Below, one piece after another: positions 8,873 through 17,570 of a stretch of DNA of 39,694 bases. Position 1 is the first letter of the stretch, and every line of letters begins with the position of its first letter. Location of the stretch: positions 1 to 39,694 of the forward strand of contig NZ_NAPS01000009.1 in assembly GCF_004323185.1 (NCBI RefSeq), read 5' to 3'. The stretch comes from Westiellopsis prolifica IICB1. Its GTDB lineage: Bacteria; Cyanobacteriota; Cyanobacteriia; Cyanobacteriales; Nostocaceae. The position numbers and the translations under genes are program-made. The notes beneath the pieces are model-generated. The model saw only the letters and a list, made by a program, of their open reading frames with translations. It was not told where the DNA came from and made no database searches.

Positions 8873-9207
8873 ATGTGCTTACATCCTGAAAAAATTCCTC
8901 CTATTCCCGATGAAACGGTACGTGTAGCCAAGGCCGCATTTTCAAAAGGTAATTTATATATGCGCTTGCGTGATGAACTTGGGGTGTTTTATCAGGATGA
9001 AGATTTCGCATCACTGTATCCACAACGGGGTCAGCCAGCGCAAGCACCTTGGCGGTTGGTGATGATACTGGTGATGCAATATAAGCGAAAATTTATCTGA
9101 TAGACAAGCAGCGCAAGCAGTGCAAGGGCGAATTGACTGGAAATATGCTTTGTCGTTAGAATTGACAGACTCTGGTTTTGACTTTAGTGTTTTGAGCGAA
9201 TTCCGCG
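8873..9207 (+). pseudogene. IS1182-type transposase remnant, frameshifted and truncated
   Basis: The first 70 residues (MCLHPEKIPPIPDETVRVAK, then KGNLYMRLRDELGVF and RGQPAQAPWRL) match the N terminus of IS1182-family DDE transposases. The frame breaks near 9080-9092; the expected continuation (LSDRQAAQAVQGRIDWKYA, then LELTDSGFDFSVLSEFR) is found in another frame, as if a base was lost in a GCGGAAAAT-like context. The match ends abruptly at about 9207, so the remaining three quarters, including the catalytic triad, are missing. Confidence 0.85.
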
Positions 9208-9273
9208 GATGATAGCGCAAAGCTTAGATTTAGTCAGTTGTAGCTAACTTGTGTATCTGGGATTACCCTGATT

Positions 9274-10692
9274 TTAATTACTTTTCCTGTTGTAATCTTT
9301 TTTTATCCATCCGTCTTCGCTATAGTCAGTGTACTTCCCTACATACCCAATTGTAAGAAAAACCAGATGATTAAACAAAACAGTGACTTGATTAGATAAC
9401 TTGTGATACTTCCCAAATTCTTCAGGCTCCAAAACATATCCATGAGCAGCACTATTACGAACTTTTTTCCAAGCATCTACCAATTCTTGATCTAATAAAC
9501 CTTTATCCACCAAATTTCTCAATCTATCCATAGCACTTACAGACTTTATATTGCCTAGAGAACCTGTTAATCTTCTTCTCAAACTATTATCAAGATTCAA
9601 TGGCTCAATTACACTTTGGATAAGTGATATTTGTGATTGGAGGTTGTTAGACTCATCATCTGGCTCATCGTCTAAAGAGGCTTGTTTCTCTGATAGTTGT
9701 TTCAAAGGTTCTATTGTTAGCAAACTCTCTACAGCAACAGAAAGCGTCAGTATCTCAGATTCTAAGCATACTGTTTTCGCTTCAATAATACGCGCAATCC
9801 ACCCTGAGAGAGGATGCAACACTCTTTCAGAGTATTTGAGGATATGTTGTAAATAATTCTCATAAAGCTTCCAAATATCTTTCGTGATGTCTAGTTGTTC
9901 AAAACGTATTGGAGGTCGTAATTTTGTTTGATTGTTTTTATTTAATAAAGGTCGAATACGTATAGTTCTTTGAGTGCTTTGATTAAGTTCAAGCGTAGAC
10001 CATGTTATTAAATCACCAAGTACAAACTGCAAAGCCTCACAAATTCTAGTTTCTAGAAAGGCTGGTAGCTCATCACAATCAGAATTGACTTTGATAATTG
10101 TGATATCATCTTGATGCTTGATAAAAAATTCGTAGCCACAAGCAAAAAAATGTGCAGTAGATAGAAAACCAAAACATTCTAATTCTTCTTCTGTTTGCAT
10201 TAAAGTATTATGAGGAATGTTGATGTCTCCACATAACTGTAGACACATGGAAGCATTTTCGTTAGATAACAGTTGAATAGTGTAAGAGATTTCATTTAGT
10301 TGGGCTACTAATGTTACTAGATTGTTTTGAAACCTTCTCTCGCCTATTAAAACTCTTGTACTTGTCCATTCTCTACCTTGAGAATCAATAGCAGATAGAG
10401 AAAAATATTCTTCTTCTGGTACTATCTTTCCTATTCCTGCACTTTTGTCGCTTATTACTGTTAGACTTCCTCGTTTCTCACCAAGTTCTTTAATATGTTC
10501 AAGCAATAATAACCAACTATTATCATCAAAATAAGATAGTTCTAGTTCTAACTGTCCTTCAGAAGTTCGAGTAATTGAGCCTGAGCCTTGATATATTTTT
10601 TGTGAATTTATTAATTCTTTGAAGAGACTTATTTTAGGACAGTTAATGTGCAGAGATGTATCAAAAAATTCCGACAAGTTTTGAGAAAGCAT
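9274..10692 (-). CDS. Large HEPN-domain protein (ApeA-like)
   Basis: The 472-residue protein ends in a helical domain with the HEPN signature R-x4-H: WKKVRNSAAHG, with R412 and H417. HEPN domains of this type are RNases used in abortive infection and toxin systems. The first 300 residues are beta-rich with a hydrophobic helical end; the layout (long beta N-terminal domain, C-terminal HEPN) resembles ApeA-type defence proteins, but I cannot prove this family. An acidic loop (DDEPDDES, about 343-350) precedes the HEPN core. It is monocistronic, transcribed towards the dead transposase. No antitoxin such as an MNT nucleotidyltransferase is adjacent, which favours a self-contained, trigger-activated RNase. 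Confidence 0.7.
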   Translation of the reverse strand: MLSQNLSEFFDTSLHINCPKISLFKELINSQKIYQGSGSITRTSEGQLELELSYFDDNSWLLLLEHIKELGEKRGSLTVISDKSAGIGKIVPEEEYFSLSAIDSQGREWTSTRVLIGERRFQNNLVTLVAQLNEISYTIQLLSNENASMCLQLCGDINIPHNTLMQTEEELECFGFLSTAHFFACGYEFFIKHQDDITIIKVNSDCDELPAFLETRICEALQFVLGDLITWSTLELNQSTQRTIRIRPLLNKNNQTKLRPPIRFEQLDITKDIWKLYENYLQHILKYSERVLHPLSGWIARIIEAKTVCLESEILTLSVAVESLLTIEPLKQLSEKQASLDDEPDDESNNLQSQISLIQSVIEPLNLDNSLRRRLTGSLGNIKSVSAMDRLRNLVDKGLLDQELVDAWKKVRNSAAHGYVLEPEEFGKYHKLSNQVTVLFNHLVFLTIGYVGKYTDYSEDGWIKKDYNRKSN

Positions 10693-10803
10693 AGAGAATC
10701 AAAGCAGTACTACAGTATGTAATGTACTCTGTACTGAGGAAATAGTGCTACACAATACGTTCTTGGTGGCAGGGATGTTCATGTTACCCCAACAACACCT
10801 CAA

Positions 10804-11193
10804 TCAGATGCTCGAATTTCGCCTTGGCGTAAATTCGTCAATTAGTAAATCTATATTCTCACCTTGTTGCCATTTCACCCAGACAGCCATGAGAAAATCT
10901 ACCAATTCGCTTTTGTCAATCTCTATGCCACGCCTTTTGAGTTTGAGTAATTCTTCCTCTACATCTAAATCTGTTGAGCGTTTCACATAGTAGGTGCGTC
11001 CAATCCAAGCATCATCAGACCGTTTTCCAGTTGCAGGTCTGCCACGCTTACGGGGTTCAGGTTGGCTCTGTGTTAGTGGGGGTGGTATTTGCGTTAAATT
11101 TTCCTCTTTACTTGGCTTTACTTGTTCTTCAGGCTCTTGTTGTGGTTCCTCTTTAGTTTCAAATAATTTTTTAAAAGGACTAGGCTTATTCAC
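10804..11193 (-). CDS. ParA-partner DNA-binding protein (ParG/ParB analogue)
   Basis: This 129-residue protein overlaps the end of the parA-like gene by four bases (ATGA), the usual arrangement for a type Ib partition pair. Its N-terminal 60 residues are disordered and rich in Pro, Gln, Lys and Glu, then comes an AT-hook-like basic patch (RKRGRPATGKR). The C-terminal half (DLDVEEELLKLKRRGIEIDK, then SELVDFLMAVWVKW) has the strand-helix-helix pattern of a ribbon-helix-helix domain. It probably binds the centromere and stimulates the ATPase. The family was recognised by context more than by sequence. Confidence 0.7.
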   Translation of the reverse strand: MNKPSPFKKLFETKEEPQQEPEEQVKPSKEENLTQIPPPLTQSQPEPRKRGRPATGKRSDDAWIGRTYYVKRSTDLDVEEELLKLKRRGIEIDKSELVDFLMAVWVKWQQGENIDLLIDEFTPRRNSSI

Positions 11194-11783
11194 CGCAATA
11201 TCTCCTTACCGACCTCTTGATACTCGCGCCATGCTATTTTGCTGCTGCGGTCTTTTACTTGATAGACTGGCAGACCCTCCAGTGCTGCTTTTTCATAAGC
11301 TGCAAATCGTCTAATCCCTTGTTCAAATAGTGGTATTCCCTCTGCTTCCAATGCTTCCCGTGCTTGTTGTCCTGTTAAGCGGGGGGCTGGGGGAATGATT
11401 GTGAGCAACACACGATAGCGATCGCTGCCCAATGATTTGAGTGTGCCTACAGTCTGCAACAATGCATCCATCGCTAAGGCATCAGGCGTAGTGGGCAAGA
11501 CTAATAAATTACACCCATCAGCGAGTGCTTCTAAATCTTCCTGGCTAGGTCGGGCTGCTGTATCAATAACCACATGGTCAAAATTACGGCTATGCATGGG
11601 AGCCTGCACTAAGTCCACAACTTTAAAAGGTAATGCTCCTCTTTTCGCCCACCCCGTAGCACTGCGATTTGGGTCGCCATCTACTAATAATGTGCTTCCT
11701 TTTTGCGAAAAGTAGCAGGCAAGGTGAATAGCGCTGGTTGTCTTCGCTACACCTCCTTTGAAACTAGCAAGGGTGATAATCAC
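11190..11783 (-). CDS. parA: ParA-type partition ATPase (type Ib)
   Basis: The start is a GTG at 11783. The 197-residue protein opens with the deviant Walker A of the ParA/MinD family (SFKGGVAKTTSAIHLA, signature lysine K9 and K14), then LLVDGDPNRSATGW and the Walker B-like HVVIDTAARP, followed by LLVLPTTPDALAM. There is no N-terminal helix-turn-helix extension, so this is the short type Ib ParA (ParF-like). It would segregate the plasmid with its downstream partner. The promoter and centromere should lie in 11784-11950, where a palindrome AATACGTATT (11886-11895) sits between TTGTCG and CGACAA. Confidence 0.9.
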   Translation of the reverse strand: MIITLASFKGGVAKTTSAIHLACYFSQKGSTLLVDGDPNRSATGWAKRGALPFKVVDLVQAPMHSRNFDHVVIDTAARPSQEDLEALADGCNLLVLPTTPDALAMDALLQTVGTLKSLGSDRYRVLLTIIPPAPRLTGQQAREALEAEGIPLFEQGIRRFAAYEKAALEGLPVYQVKDRSSKIAWREYQEVGKEILR

Positions 11784-11861
11784 GAACTGCGCTCCAAAAC
11801 AGATGCATCTAGTTTATTGAAAGGGCAGAAATTTGTATTGGTTTATTTGTAAACAGTTATA

Positions 11862-11903
11862 TTGTCGTAAATATAAATTACTGATAATACGTATTTTCGA
11901 CAA
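11862..11903. promoter_or_regulatory. Candidate operator/centromere upstream of parA
   Basis: TTGTCG (11862-11867) and its complement CGACAA (11898-11903) bracket the 10-bp palindrome AATACGTATT (11886-11895), and a related TTTTCG recurs directly after (about 11910). The position, 80-120 bp ahead of the partition operon, suits a binding site for the ParA partner. Confidence 0.35.
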
Positions 11904-12024
11904 ATCATATTTTCGCCAATTCAAAATAAATACAGATGATAGTAAAAATGCTTTCTTCTAGCCCATGCGTTACGAAACTCCAGCAAGGTTTTTCTTGCGC
12001 CAGTGTTGTTCACCAATAATAGAC

Positions 12025-12153
12025 TTGTTGGGAAATAACGTTAAAAATCGCTGAAACGCTTGCACTATTTAGGTTTCAACTATTTTCAGACAAAATCGCT
12101 GAAATATCTGCTATGACTGAGTTCTAGGCATTTTTCGGCTTATTTCCCAACAA
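12025..12153. repeat. MITE-like element, 129 bp
   Basis: The ends TTGTTGGGAAATAA (12025-12038) and TTATTTCCCAACAA (12140-12153) are perfect 14-bp inverted repeats. Internally AAAATCGCTGAAA appears twice. There is no coding capacity, so it is probably a non-autonomous derivative of an insertion sequence. No clear target duplication is seen. It is one of three unrelated inverted-repeat elements in the 1.2-kb gene-free stretch 11784-12989. Confidence 0.7.
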
Positions 12154-12178
12154 CTCTAATAAACGTCGAAGTTTTCAA

Positions 12179-12312
12179 GCCACTCAAGAACTGGACGCGA
12201 TTAGGCGTAGGGGTAGGGGCGGCTACGACAGTCTTGGCCGCCTATGAGTAATCTTATTGCCGTCCCTACCACTGCCTAATCGAGCGTAGCGATCGTCCAG
12301 TTCTTGAGTGGC
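12179..12312. repeat. Long palindromic element, 134 bp
   Basis: The arms GCCACTCAAGAACTGGAC at 12179-12196 and its complement at 12295-12312 are perfect over 18 bp, and GATTAGGC pairs with GCCTAATC further in, with an extra 12 bases on the right side. Inside, GGTAGGGGCGGC pairs with GCCGTCCCTACC. The element can fold into one long branched hairpin. It resembles dispersed repeats of Nostocales; its right half contains a near-HIP1 site. Confidence 0.7.
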
Positions 12313-12510
12313 AACACGAGTAGACGTATTTGGATGTTTGCTGAGATACCAGCCCCAAAGAATTAGGGAAACTTTGCGGCAATAAAGGGGTCATCGCACC
12401 AAAAAAAGTCTTTTGTACGTTAAGGAATTAGACTAATTGCTCAAAGTATTATCAGGCAAGGCTTTCAGCTTAATGCTCTGTTTAATATTTTTTACTACTC
12501 AGGACTACTC

Positions 12511-12602
12511 AGGACTTACGCACAGGTAACGGAAAAACAAACCACAGAGGACACAGAGTACACTGAGGAATAAGAATTTGAGAGGTTTTTTGCGTAAGTC
12601 CT
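12511..12602. repeat. MITE-like element with AGGACTTACGCA ends, 92 bp
   Basis: Perfect 12-bp terminal inverted repeats: AGGACTTACGCA (12511-12522) and TGCGTAAGTCCT (12591-12602). The core holds ACCACAGAGGACACAGAG, a stretch seen in many Nostoc-type repeats. The same terminal sequence bounds the element at 19601-19780 and, with one change, the end at 23341. From 12603 to 12989 I see only AT-rich DNA without features. Confidence 0.75.
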
Positions 12603-12989
12603 ACTACTTTTAGACACTAAACACCAAAAAAATTCCATTTTTTTTCAATTGCCTGAAACGCTTGCTTCGTATGAGTTTTAGCCTTTTTAATATTTTATTA
12701 GCGTACAAAAAATCTCTTTTGGCACAGTCCCGCCATCTATAAAACGATACTTTTATTGAGGTATTATTTATACAAAACTACAAATGTATAAAAGCGGAGT
12801 CAAAAAAAATATTACCAATCTAGACAGATTTTCGATAGTAGGTCAGATTAAATAAACATAAAGTATTTCTTTGTATTTGGGAAACATGAATATTTGTAAA
12901 TAGTTTTTATTACTTTGTAAAAAAATAGATTTCTATTGTAAAAGCTTCTGAGTAACTTTTATTAAAAATTTGAGTAGTGTAATAACTAA

Positions 12990-14054
12990 ATGCGGGTTTT
13001 TGTAATTGGTGGAACTACGGTTGATCCGACTGAGCCAATGTTCCAAACACAGAAAGCTGTGCTTGAGCAGACTTGTTATCAGCTAGGCTGTTCTTTGGGT
13101 ATGGCAGGACATTCGCTAATTGTGTGCAGTCCATTTGAAAATACTGCGGATCTTGAGGTTATGCGAGGTTTCGCAGAAACACCGCCTCCGCGTCCTACAC
13201 TTGAGATCCACTATCCAGATTCTCAAACAGTAAATACCCGGTTCGATGAGGTTCTCAATCATTTCAAATTCTCAACGGTAAGCCGACACCTGTACCCTCC
13301 TCCACAAGTGGAGACTCGTGAAGCTTTCCAATACGCTTGGCTACTTTGCCAACTGAATGCTATTGAACGGAGCCATTTAATCATTGCAATAGGAGGAAAG
13401 CCAGACGGTGCAGCGAATATGTTACTCCTTATTGCAGAGGGAAGACGAAAACCACTTTTGCCAATTTCCTTTCTTGGTGGGACCGCCAGCCAATCGTTTT
13501 ACCGTTGCCGTTATGAGCTTACAGATCGGCTCGGCGAAGACATCGACGCCCTCCAAGATTCTGAACATATCGATAAAATTGTCCATCTTGCTGAACGTCT
13601 GGTTGATGGAAGATCAACTCCAGCAACTAAAATTAAAGGAATTCGACCTAATTTTTTCATCAGTTATCCACGAGCTAGACCTGCGGAAGCCGACTACGTA
13701 GAAACTATCCTTAGACGGCGAAATATGCTAGTTTTCCGAGACGAAACAGACTTTGGTGCTGGATATGACATTCCTAGAAAAATTCAAGAGGCGATTTTCT
13801 CTGCTGATGTGTTTGTTGCGCTTTGGTGTCGTGAATACGCGTGCAGTCCTTGGTGCTTTGACGAAATGGAACTTGCACTTGAAAAGCACGCACAATCACA
13901 GCTTGAGCTTTGGATATTTTGTGTTGATGAAACACGGATCATTCCACGACGAGCCAGAGATTTAGTTTTTTATCAAATAAAATCTCGTGATGAACTTGAG
14001 GGACGCATAGCGACGCTCCTTGATCGCATGGAAAACACTAACCCTAAAAAATAA
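12990..14054 (+). CDS. SLOG-TIR fusion protein
   Basis: The 354-residue protein has two parts. Residues 1-205 look like a SLOG/LOG-type Rossmann domain: an opening strand VFVIGGTT, the SLGMAGHSLIVCSPFE segment and the nucleotide-binding signature LIIAIGGKPDGAANMLLLIAEGRRKPLLPI (about 130-160). Residues 222-345 are a TIR domain: NFFISYPRA, then FRDETDFGAGYDI, and the motif SPWCFDEME, whose E292 is the expected catalytic glutamate. Family knowledge: TIR domains with this glutamate cleave NAD+ or make signalling nucleotides; SLOG domains bind such molecules, as in Thoeris ThsA. Having sensor and enzyme in one chain suggests a ligand-switched NADase. The gene is monocistronic and has no clear ribosome site. 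Confidence 0.8.
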   Translation: MRVFVIGGTTVDPTEPMFQTQKAVLEQTCYQLGCSLGMAGHSLIVCSPFENTADLEVMRGFAETPPPRPTLEIHYPDSQTVNTRFDEVLNHFKFSTVSRHLYPPPQVETREAFQYAWLLCQLNAIERSHLIIAIGGKPDGAANMLLLIAEGRRKPLLPISFLGGTASQSFYRCRYELTDRLGEDIDALQDSEHIDKIVHLAERLVDGRSTPATKIKGIRPNFFISYPRARPAEADYVETILRRRNMLVFRDETDFGAGYDIPRKIQEAIFSADVFVALWCREYACSPWCFDEMELALEKHAQSQLELWIFCVDETRIIPRRARDLVFYQIKSRDELEGRIATLLDRMENTNPKK

Positions 14055-14168
14055 TTGTTCGCCCTCAGTTAAATTTCATAGCACACAGGAAAGATACTAG
14101 ATTTATATACAATTTTTTAAAAGTTATGCTTTCAATTATTATTTTTCATATTTTTCCTATAATCTAAG

Positions 14169-14267
14169 CTATTCCTGCCATCTAAGTGCTTCCTTGCGTT
14201 TTCGTTCTAATAACTCTTGTGCAATACTCTCAGCAGGACGGGGTAGATATAGCGTCGCTCTATGCAT
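14169..14267 (-). pseudogene. Short coding remnant
   Basis: A 32-residue frame (MHRATLYLPRPAESIAQELL, then ERKRKEALRWQE) that reads like the C-terminal tail of a protein, continuing upstream for another 20 residues before a stop and lacking a ribosome site. It lies in the 800-bp gap 14055-14856, so it is probably the relic of a deleted gene. Confidence 0.3.
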
Positions 14268-14558
14268 TTCGTAATTAACAGACAAGAAGCATTTGTAACA
14301 AGTTAAAAGCGAGTGAATTTTGTCAATATGTCTTTAAGTAGAAATAAATGCATCTAAGAATTTTTAAGTATCTTAGCTGATTGAGGAGTATCCCAATCCT
14401 CTTACAGAAATTAAGTTTTAATAAGTACTATATTTCCTCACAAGTTCTTCAAATTCCTTTACTAACTTCAAGATAAAGATGCTACTAGATTGGATTCTCA
14501 ATTTTTAGCTAAAAATGTTTTTGAACCATATCTAAGACAGAAAGTTCAAAATTTGGTA

Positions 14559-14708
14559 TTGCATAATTTAAGTATGAATTAAATTATGCAACGCCGGAAA
14601 TAAAGGCTGAAAACGATTATCCTGCTTAGGTTTGATAATTTGTTACTTGTTTGTACTTAACACCGTTATAGGCAACGAAAAATCAAGCTTTTTCAGCCCC
14701 TATTTCCG
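14559..14708. repeat. Hairpin plus MITE-like inverted repeat
   Basis: Two structures sit side by side. TTGCATAATTTAA (14559-14571) pairs perfectly with 14579-14591 over a 7-base loop. Then CGGAAATAAAGGCTGAAAA (14595-14613) pairs with TTTTCAGCCCCTATTTCCG (14690-14708) with two mismatches, giving a 114-bp non-coding element. This lies just upstream of the vWA gene and may shape its promoter region. Confidence 0.65.
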
Positions 14709-14856
14709 TTTTCGTTCTTATCTCGGCTTAATGCCATATTACTCTTAGTTCACTTCGTTTGCAGGGGCATACACAACAAGATATCGCACAAACAGTTCTG
14801 AAAAAGAAGACCGAATTGCTTGCTGTCATTGCCAATACATCTAGGAGTCTCAAAAA

Positions 14857-16344
14857 ATGAAAAAAGATCAAATCAAGCTTGATATTCTCACAGAAAGACC
14901 GATAGTTAGAAATGATGCAACATCCGAGTTGGATGTTGTCATAGAAGTACGCTCGAACCAATCAACCGATGAACTCGACAGAAAAAAGGCTTTAAATCTA
15001 TGCCTTGTCATAGACCGAAGTGGGAGTATGAGCGAGCGAAGTGGGAGTATGAGCGCAAACAAACTCGAAACAGCAAAAAAAAGTTGTATTGATATCTATA
15101 AACAGTTAGACGAGAAAGATTTATTCACTGTTGTCGTGTTTGATGACCAAGCTGAGGTTGTTGTTAACCCTCAAGTCCCAAAAGGTGAGGTCATTGAAAA
15201 AATCAACAAAATAAGCACCGGAGGGCAAACTAACCTTTCATTAGGTTGGTATTTAGGTTTGCTGGAATTGCAAACCTACATGACTGAAAACCACAATAAT
15301 AGGCTTTTTCTTTTGTCTGATGGACGGGCAAATGAAGGCGAAACCAAAGTTACTACTTTAGCCCAAGAAGCCTCTAAATCAAGAGAGCTTGGAATTACTA
15401 CATCGACTATTGGTATAGGCGAGAACTTTCAAGAAGATATTTTAGCCGCCATAGCAACCGAGTCTGGTGGGAGATTTTGGTACATCCAAGAATCAGGGAT
15501 TGAACATATTATCGATGAAGAGTTCAAAGGGGCTTTATCCGTTATCATAGACCGACCCAGGATAGAGCTAAAACTGCCTGTTGGAGTGGCAATTAGTAAG
15601 GAATTAAATAATCTTGGCAAGCTTGGCAAGCTTGCTAACAAATATCAAGTTCGACCGATTAAAGGAGAAGATATCTTCAATTTTGCTGTTCGACTTGAAA
15701 TCGATCCTAAAAAAATTGAAGAGGATAATTTTACTCTTGAAGCTATCTTATATGACTATGACAGCGAAGAAACTATCGCTGAGACTCAAAAGTTAGTTCC
15801 ACTGAAATCATATCAAGAATATGTGTCTAGCAAATTCAATCCAATTGTCCAGAGTGTTGTTAAACAATTCGAGTCCACTTTAACAGGTGAAATGATAATC
15901 AAACAAATGTCAGAAGGCTCTCTGAACCTGATGAAGAAATTACTCATAGAAGAAGTTGACGGGATGCGGAAGGTTAGAGATGCCCTTTGGGAACAAAAAG
16001 AAAATGAAAGAGCTATACAGGAATTTACTGTTTTTCAGAAACGTCTACTTGGAAAGCAGAATGCACTATTAATTACTGAAATGCTAGAAAAATTTGGTAG
16101 CATTCAAGAAGTTCAAGACTTTATCAAGCGTTTCCGAAGAGTTAATGTGCAGGTAGAACAACAGTTTCACCAGATAGAACAACATCAGGTAGCTTGGCAG
16201 TCACATGAGGAAGATTTACAAATCTCTCTACTAGAAAGTGCTATCGATCTAGCCGATACTTTGATGCAGAAATTTCCAGATAAGACCAATGAGTTATTAG
16301 ATTATCAGAGGAGAATCAATGAGAACTTGGCGCGATATCAATAG
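14857..16344 (+). CDS. vWA-domain protein coupled to a TIR gene
   Basis: AGGAG (14843-14847) precedes the ATG by 9 bases. The 495-residue protein carries a von Willebrand A domain (about 45-215) with the metal-site residues D53-x-S55-x-S57 (VIDRSGSMS), T125 (GGQTNLSLG) and D155 (LLSDGRANEG). A beta-rich region follows (about 220-320), then a long helical, probably coiled-coil tail (330-495) rich in Glu and Gln. The metal motif is tandemly duplicated (RSGSMSERSGSMSA), see the separate finding. vWA domains mediate metal-dependent protein binding; next to a TIR effector it may be the adaptor or trigger. The last 26 bases overlap the next gene, so the two proteins should be made together. Confidence 0.88.
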   Translation: MKKDQIKLDILTERPIVRNDATSELDVVIEVRSNQSTDELDRKKALNLCLVIDRSGSMSERSGSMSANKLETAKKSCIDIYKQLDEKDLFTVVVFDDQAEVVVNPQVPKGEVIEKINKISTGGQTNLSLGWYLGLLELQTYMTENHNNRLFLLSDGRANEGETKVTTLAQEASKSRELGITTSTIGIGENFQEDILAAIATESGGRFWYIQESGIEHIIDEEFKGALSVIIDRPRIELKLPVGVAISKELNNLGKLGKLANKYQVRPIKGEDIFNFAVRLEIDPKKIEEDNFTLEAILYDYDSEETIAETQKLVPLKSYQEYVSSKFNPIVQSVVKQFESTLTGEMIIKQMSEGSLNLMKKLLIEEVDGMRKVRDALWEQKENERAIQEFTVFQKRLLGKQNALLITEMLEKFGSIQEVQDFIKRFRRVNVQVEQQFHQIEQHQVAWQSHEEDLQISLLESAIDLADTLMQKFPDKTNELLDYQRRINENLARYQ

Positions 16345-17287
16345 AGACTCTTGGACATTTACAAAAAAATTAATCGTAGGATATGGGGGAGGGATTGGCG
16401 TTTACAAAACCTCTTACGCCATTAACCAAGAAAGTGGGCTTATTCTTAATGGTAAAATTTCTGCTGATTTCAATATATCAAAGCGTCATTTAACAGGTGC
16501 AGGGTTAATTTTTCGAGCCGACGACTCTTGGACTTTTCTTGCCTTTCATACCGCACCTAGTGCTAATGGAGGTGATTTTACTTTGGCAAGAATTAGTCTA
16601 TTTAAGCAAGGAATGTTTTCTGAGATAGTTGCTTCTAGTGAGGAAGTATATTTGGACGATGACTTCAATCAATTTTCCTTAGAATTTTTTTCTGGTAAAG
16701 TCAGAGGTGAAATAAAAACCTCACAAAAAATCTATGAACTTACCTATACCTGTCCGTATATCCCATTTCCAGGATATGTAGGATTAGTCAAATTTTATGG
16801 GACTGGCGTTTCTGTAAAAAATGTAAGAATTGAAAAAACCGAACTTCCTTTTGAAGAAAAGCATAGCCGGAAAATAAAGAATAACTTTAAATATGATGTT
16901 TTTATCTGTCATTCATCTCAAGATAAGCCATTCATTCTAGATAATATTATCCCAGAATTTCAACAACAAGGTATAACTTACTGGTTTGATGCAGAACAAA
17001 TTAAGTTTGGAGATCCAATAACTCAAAAAATAGAAGATGGGTTGCAAAAAAGTAAGTATGTTCTGCCATGCTTGAGTGAAAATCTTGCACAGTCTGGTTG
17101 GACAAGAGCAGAGTATGGGTCAATTCTTAATGCTGAATTTAGTGGTAATTCAGAGCGCGTTACTATTCCTATAAAACTAGATAACTGTAGTGATAACGAT
17201 ATTCCTTTTTTATTAAGAGATAAAAAACGGGTTGAATATTCTAATCAAGTAGAATTTGCTGAATTTATGAAATTCTTGAAAAGTTAA
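16319..17287 (+). CDS. Beta-sandwich (lectin-like) TIR protein
   Basis: The start ATG lies inside the vWA gene and has AGGAG 5 bases upstream (16309-16313). The 322-residue product begins with a beta-rich domain (1-175; TGAGLIFRADDSWTFLAFHT, then GYVGLVKFYGTGVSVKNVRI) that resembles concanavalin-like/DUF1080-type jelly-roll domains used for glycan or protein binding. Residues 192-322 form a TIR domain: YDVFICHSSQDK, WFDAEQIKFGDPI and SGWTRAEYG, with E265 as the likely catalytic glutamate. It is a cytoplasmic protein (no signal peptide). I infer a two-protein system in which the vWA partner controls this NADase-type effector. Confidence 0.8.
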   Translation: MRTWRDINRDSWTFTKKLIVGYGGGIGVYKTSYAINQESGLILNGKISADFNISKRHLTGAGLIFRADDSWTFLAFHTAPSANGGDFTLARISLFKQGMFSEIVASSEEVYLDDDFNQFSLEFFSGKVRGEIKTSQKIYELTYTCPYIPFPGYVGLVKFYGTGVSVKNVRIEKTELPFEEKHSRKIKNNFKYDVFICHSSQDKPFILDNIIPEFQQQGITYWFDAEQIKFGDPITQKIEDGLQKSKYVLPCLSENLAQSGWTRAEYGSILNAEFSGNSERVTIPIKLDNCSDNDIPFLLRDKKRVEYSNQVEFAEFMKFLKS

Positions 17288-17570
17288 TGAATTAGAATAG
17301 TTGATATTTTACTTCCAATATTAAGGTAAACTATAGAAACAGTTATCTACAAAAAAAGAACATTTTTCAACCTAAAACATTTTATCTGCCAAGCTGCATA
17401 AGGCGTACCACTATAAATAAAACAGAATTTTATGCTATTTTAAGTCTTATTCTTTAAGTAACGATACACCTTAAATATAAATCTCTTTTAAAAACTCTTT
17501 ACTTCGTCTCAAAAGCCGTATAAATAGAAATTTATTACATCTTCAATTAACTGGCTGGAATAGAACTAGG

